Positions 5,849-5,894 of a stretch of 5,894 bases of DNA are shown in pieces. Origin of the DNA: Solirubrobacterales bacterium (GTDB lineage Bacteria > Actinomycetota > Thermoleophilia > Solirubrobacterales > Solirubrobacteraceae). A program made the translations under genes and the position numbers. The notes beneath the pieces are model-generated. The model was not told the DNA's origin and made no database searches. It saw only the letters and a list, made by a program, of their open reading frames with translations. Each line of letters begins with the position of its first letter. The stretch's first letter is position 1. The stretch covers positions 1-5,894 of the forward strand of contig JAFAZB010000309.1 of NCBI GenBank assembly GCA_019240015.1, in the 5' to 3' direction.

Positions 5849-5894
5849 GTCCGCGCGACGCGAGCCCGGGTCCGCGCCACGCGAGCCCGGGTCC
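5849..5894. repeat. Tandem repeat, 21-bp period, upstream of uvrC (cut by window edge)
   Basis: Bases 5849-5869 and 5870-5890 are two copies of a 21-bp unit differing at one position (G at 5857, C at 5878), and the last four bases, GTCC, start a third. The exact shared word ACGCGAGCCCGGGTCC occurs at 5858-5873 and 5879-5894. Each unit contains the CCCGGG palindrome. The array lies 27 bases upstream of the uvrC start and continues past the window, so its full length is unknown. It may be a simple GC-rich minisatellite or a set of protein-binding sites in the uvrC promoter. Confidence 0.75.

Overview
The window is very GC-rich (roughly 70%, with strong G/C at third codon positions). It looks like chromosomal housekeeping DNA from a high-GC actinobacterium. 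A member of the Thermoleophilia (Solirubrobacterales type) is my best guess, because the uvrC/rapZ/gap neighbourhood and a secreted GH79-type glycosidase fit that group; this placement is inference, with no marker gene to prove it.

Layout from left to right: (1) 1-933, minus strand, gap (glyceraldehyde-3-phosphate dehydrogenase), missing only about its last 20-25 residues at the window edge. (2) 934-1061, a 128-bp spacer with a small AT-rich island, the likely gap promoter/leader. (3) 1062-1424, minus, a single-domain VOC (glyoxalase/bleomycin-resistance fold) protein. (4) 1435-2316, minus, rapZ (yvcJ), a P-loop nucleotide-binding protein, ending 10 bases before the VOC gene. (5) 2317-2388, a divergent intergenic region. 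(6) 2389-3870, plus, a secreted glycoside hydrolase of the GH79 (beta-glucuronidase/heparanase-like) family with signal peptide and both catalytic glutamates. (7) 3881-3951, three perfect palindromes packed end to end between convergent genes. (8) 3954-5822, minus, complete uvrC (excinuclease ABC subunit C). (9) 5823-5894, the uvrC upstream region with a 21-bp-period tandem repeat running off the edge.

In many actinobacteria and Firmicutes uvrC and/or rapZ, yvcK, whiA and gap lie together on one strand. Here the order along the minus strand is uvrC, rapZ, VOC, gap. yvcK and whiA are absent from their usual place between rapZ and gap, and a secreted glycosidase sits between uvrC and rapZ on the opposite strand. 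uvrC (repair), rapZ (nucleotide-responsive regulation) and gap (glycolysis) are core functions; the GH79 enzyme and VOC protein look like accessory additions.

The most unusual thing in the window is the block at 3881-3951: 70 of its 71 bases lie in three perfect palindromes that share a GCATGC core but have different arms. I saw no mobile element, CRISPR array, RNA gene, defence system or other clearly novel system.
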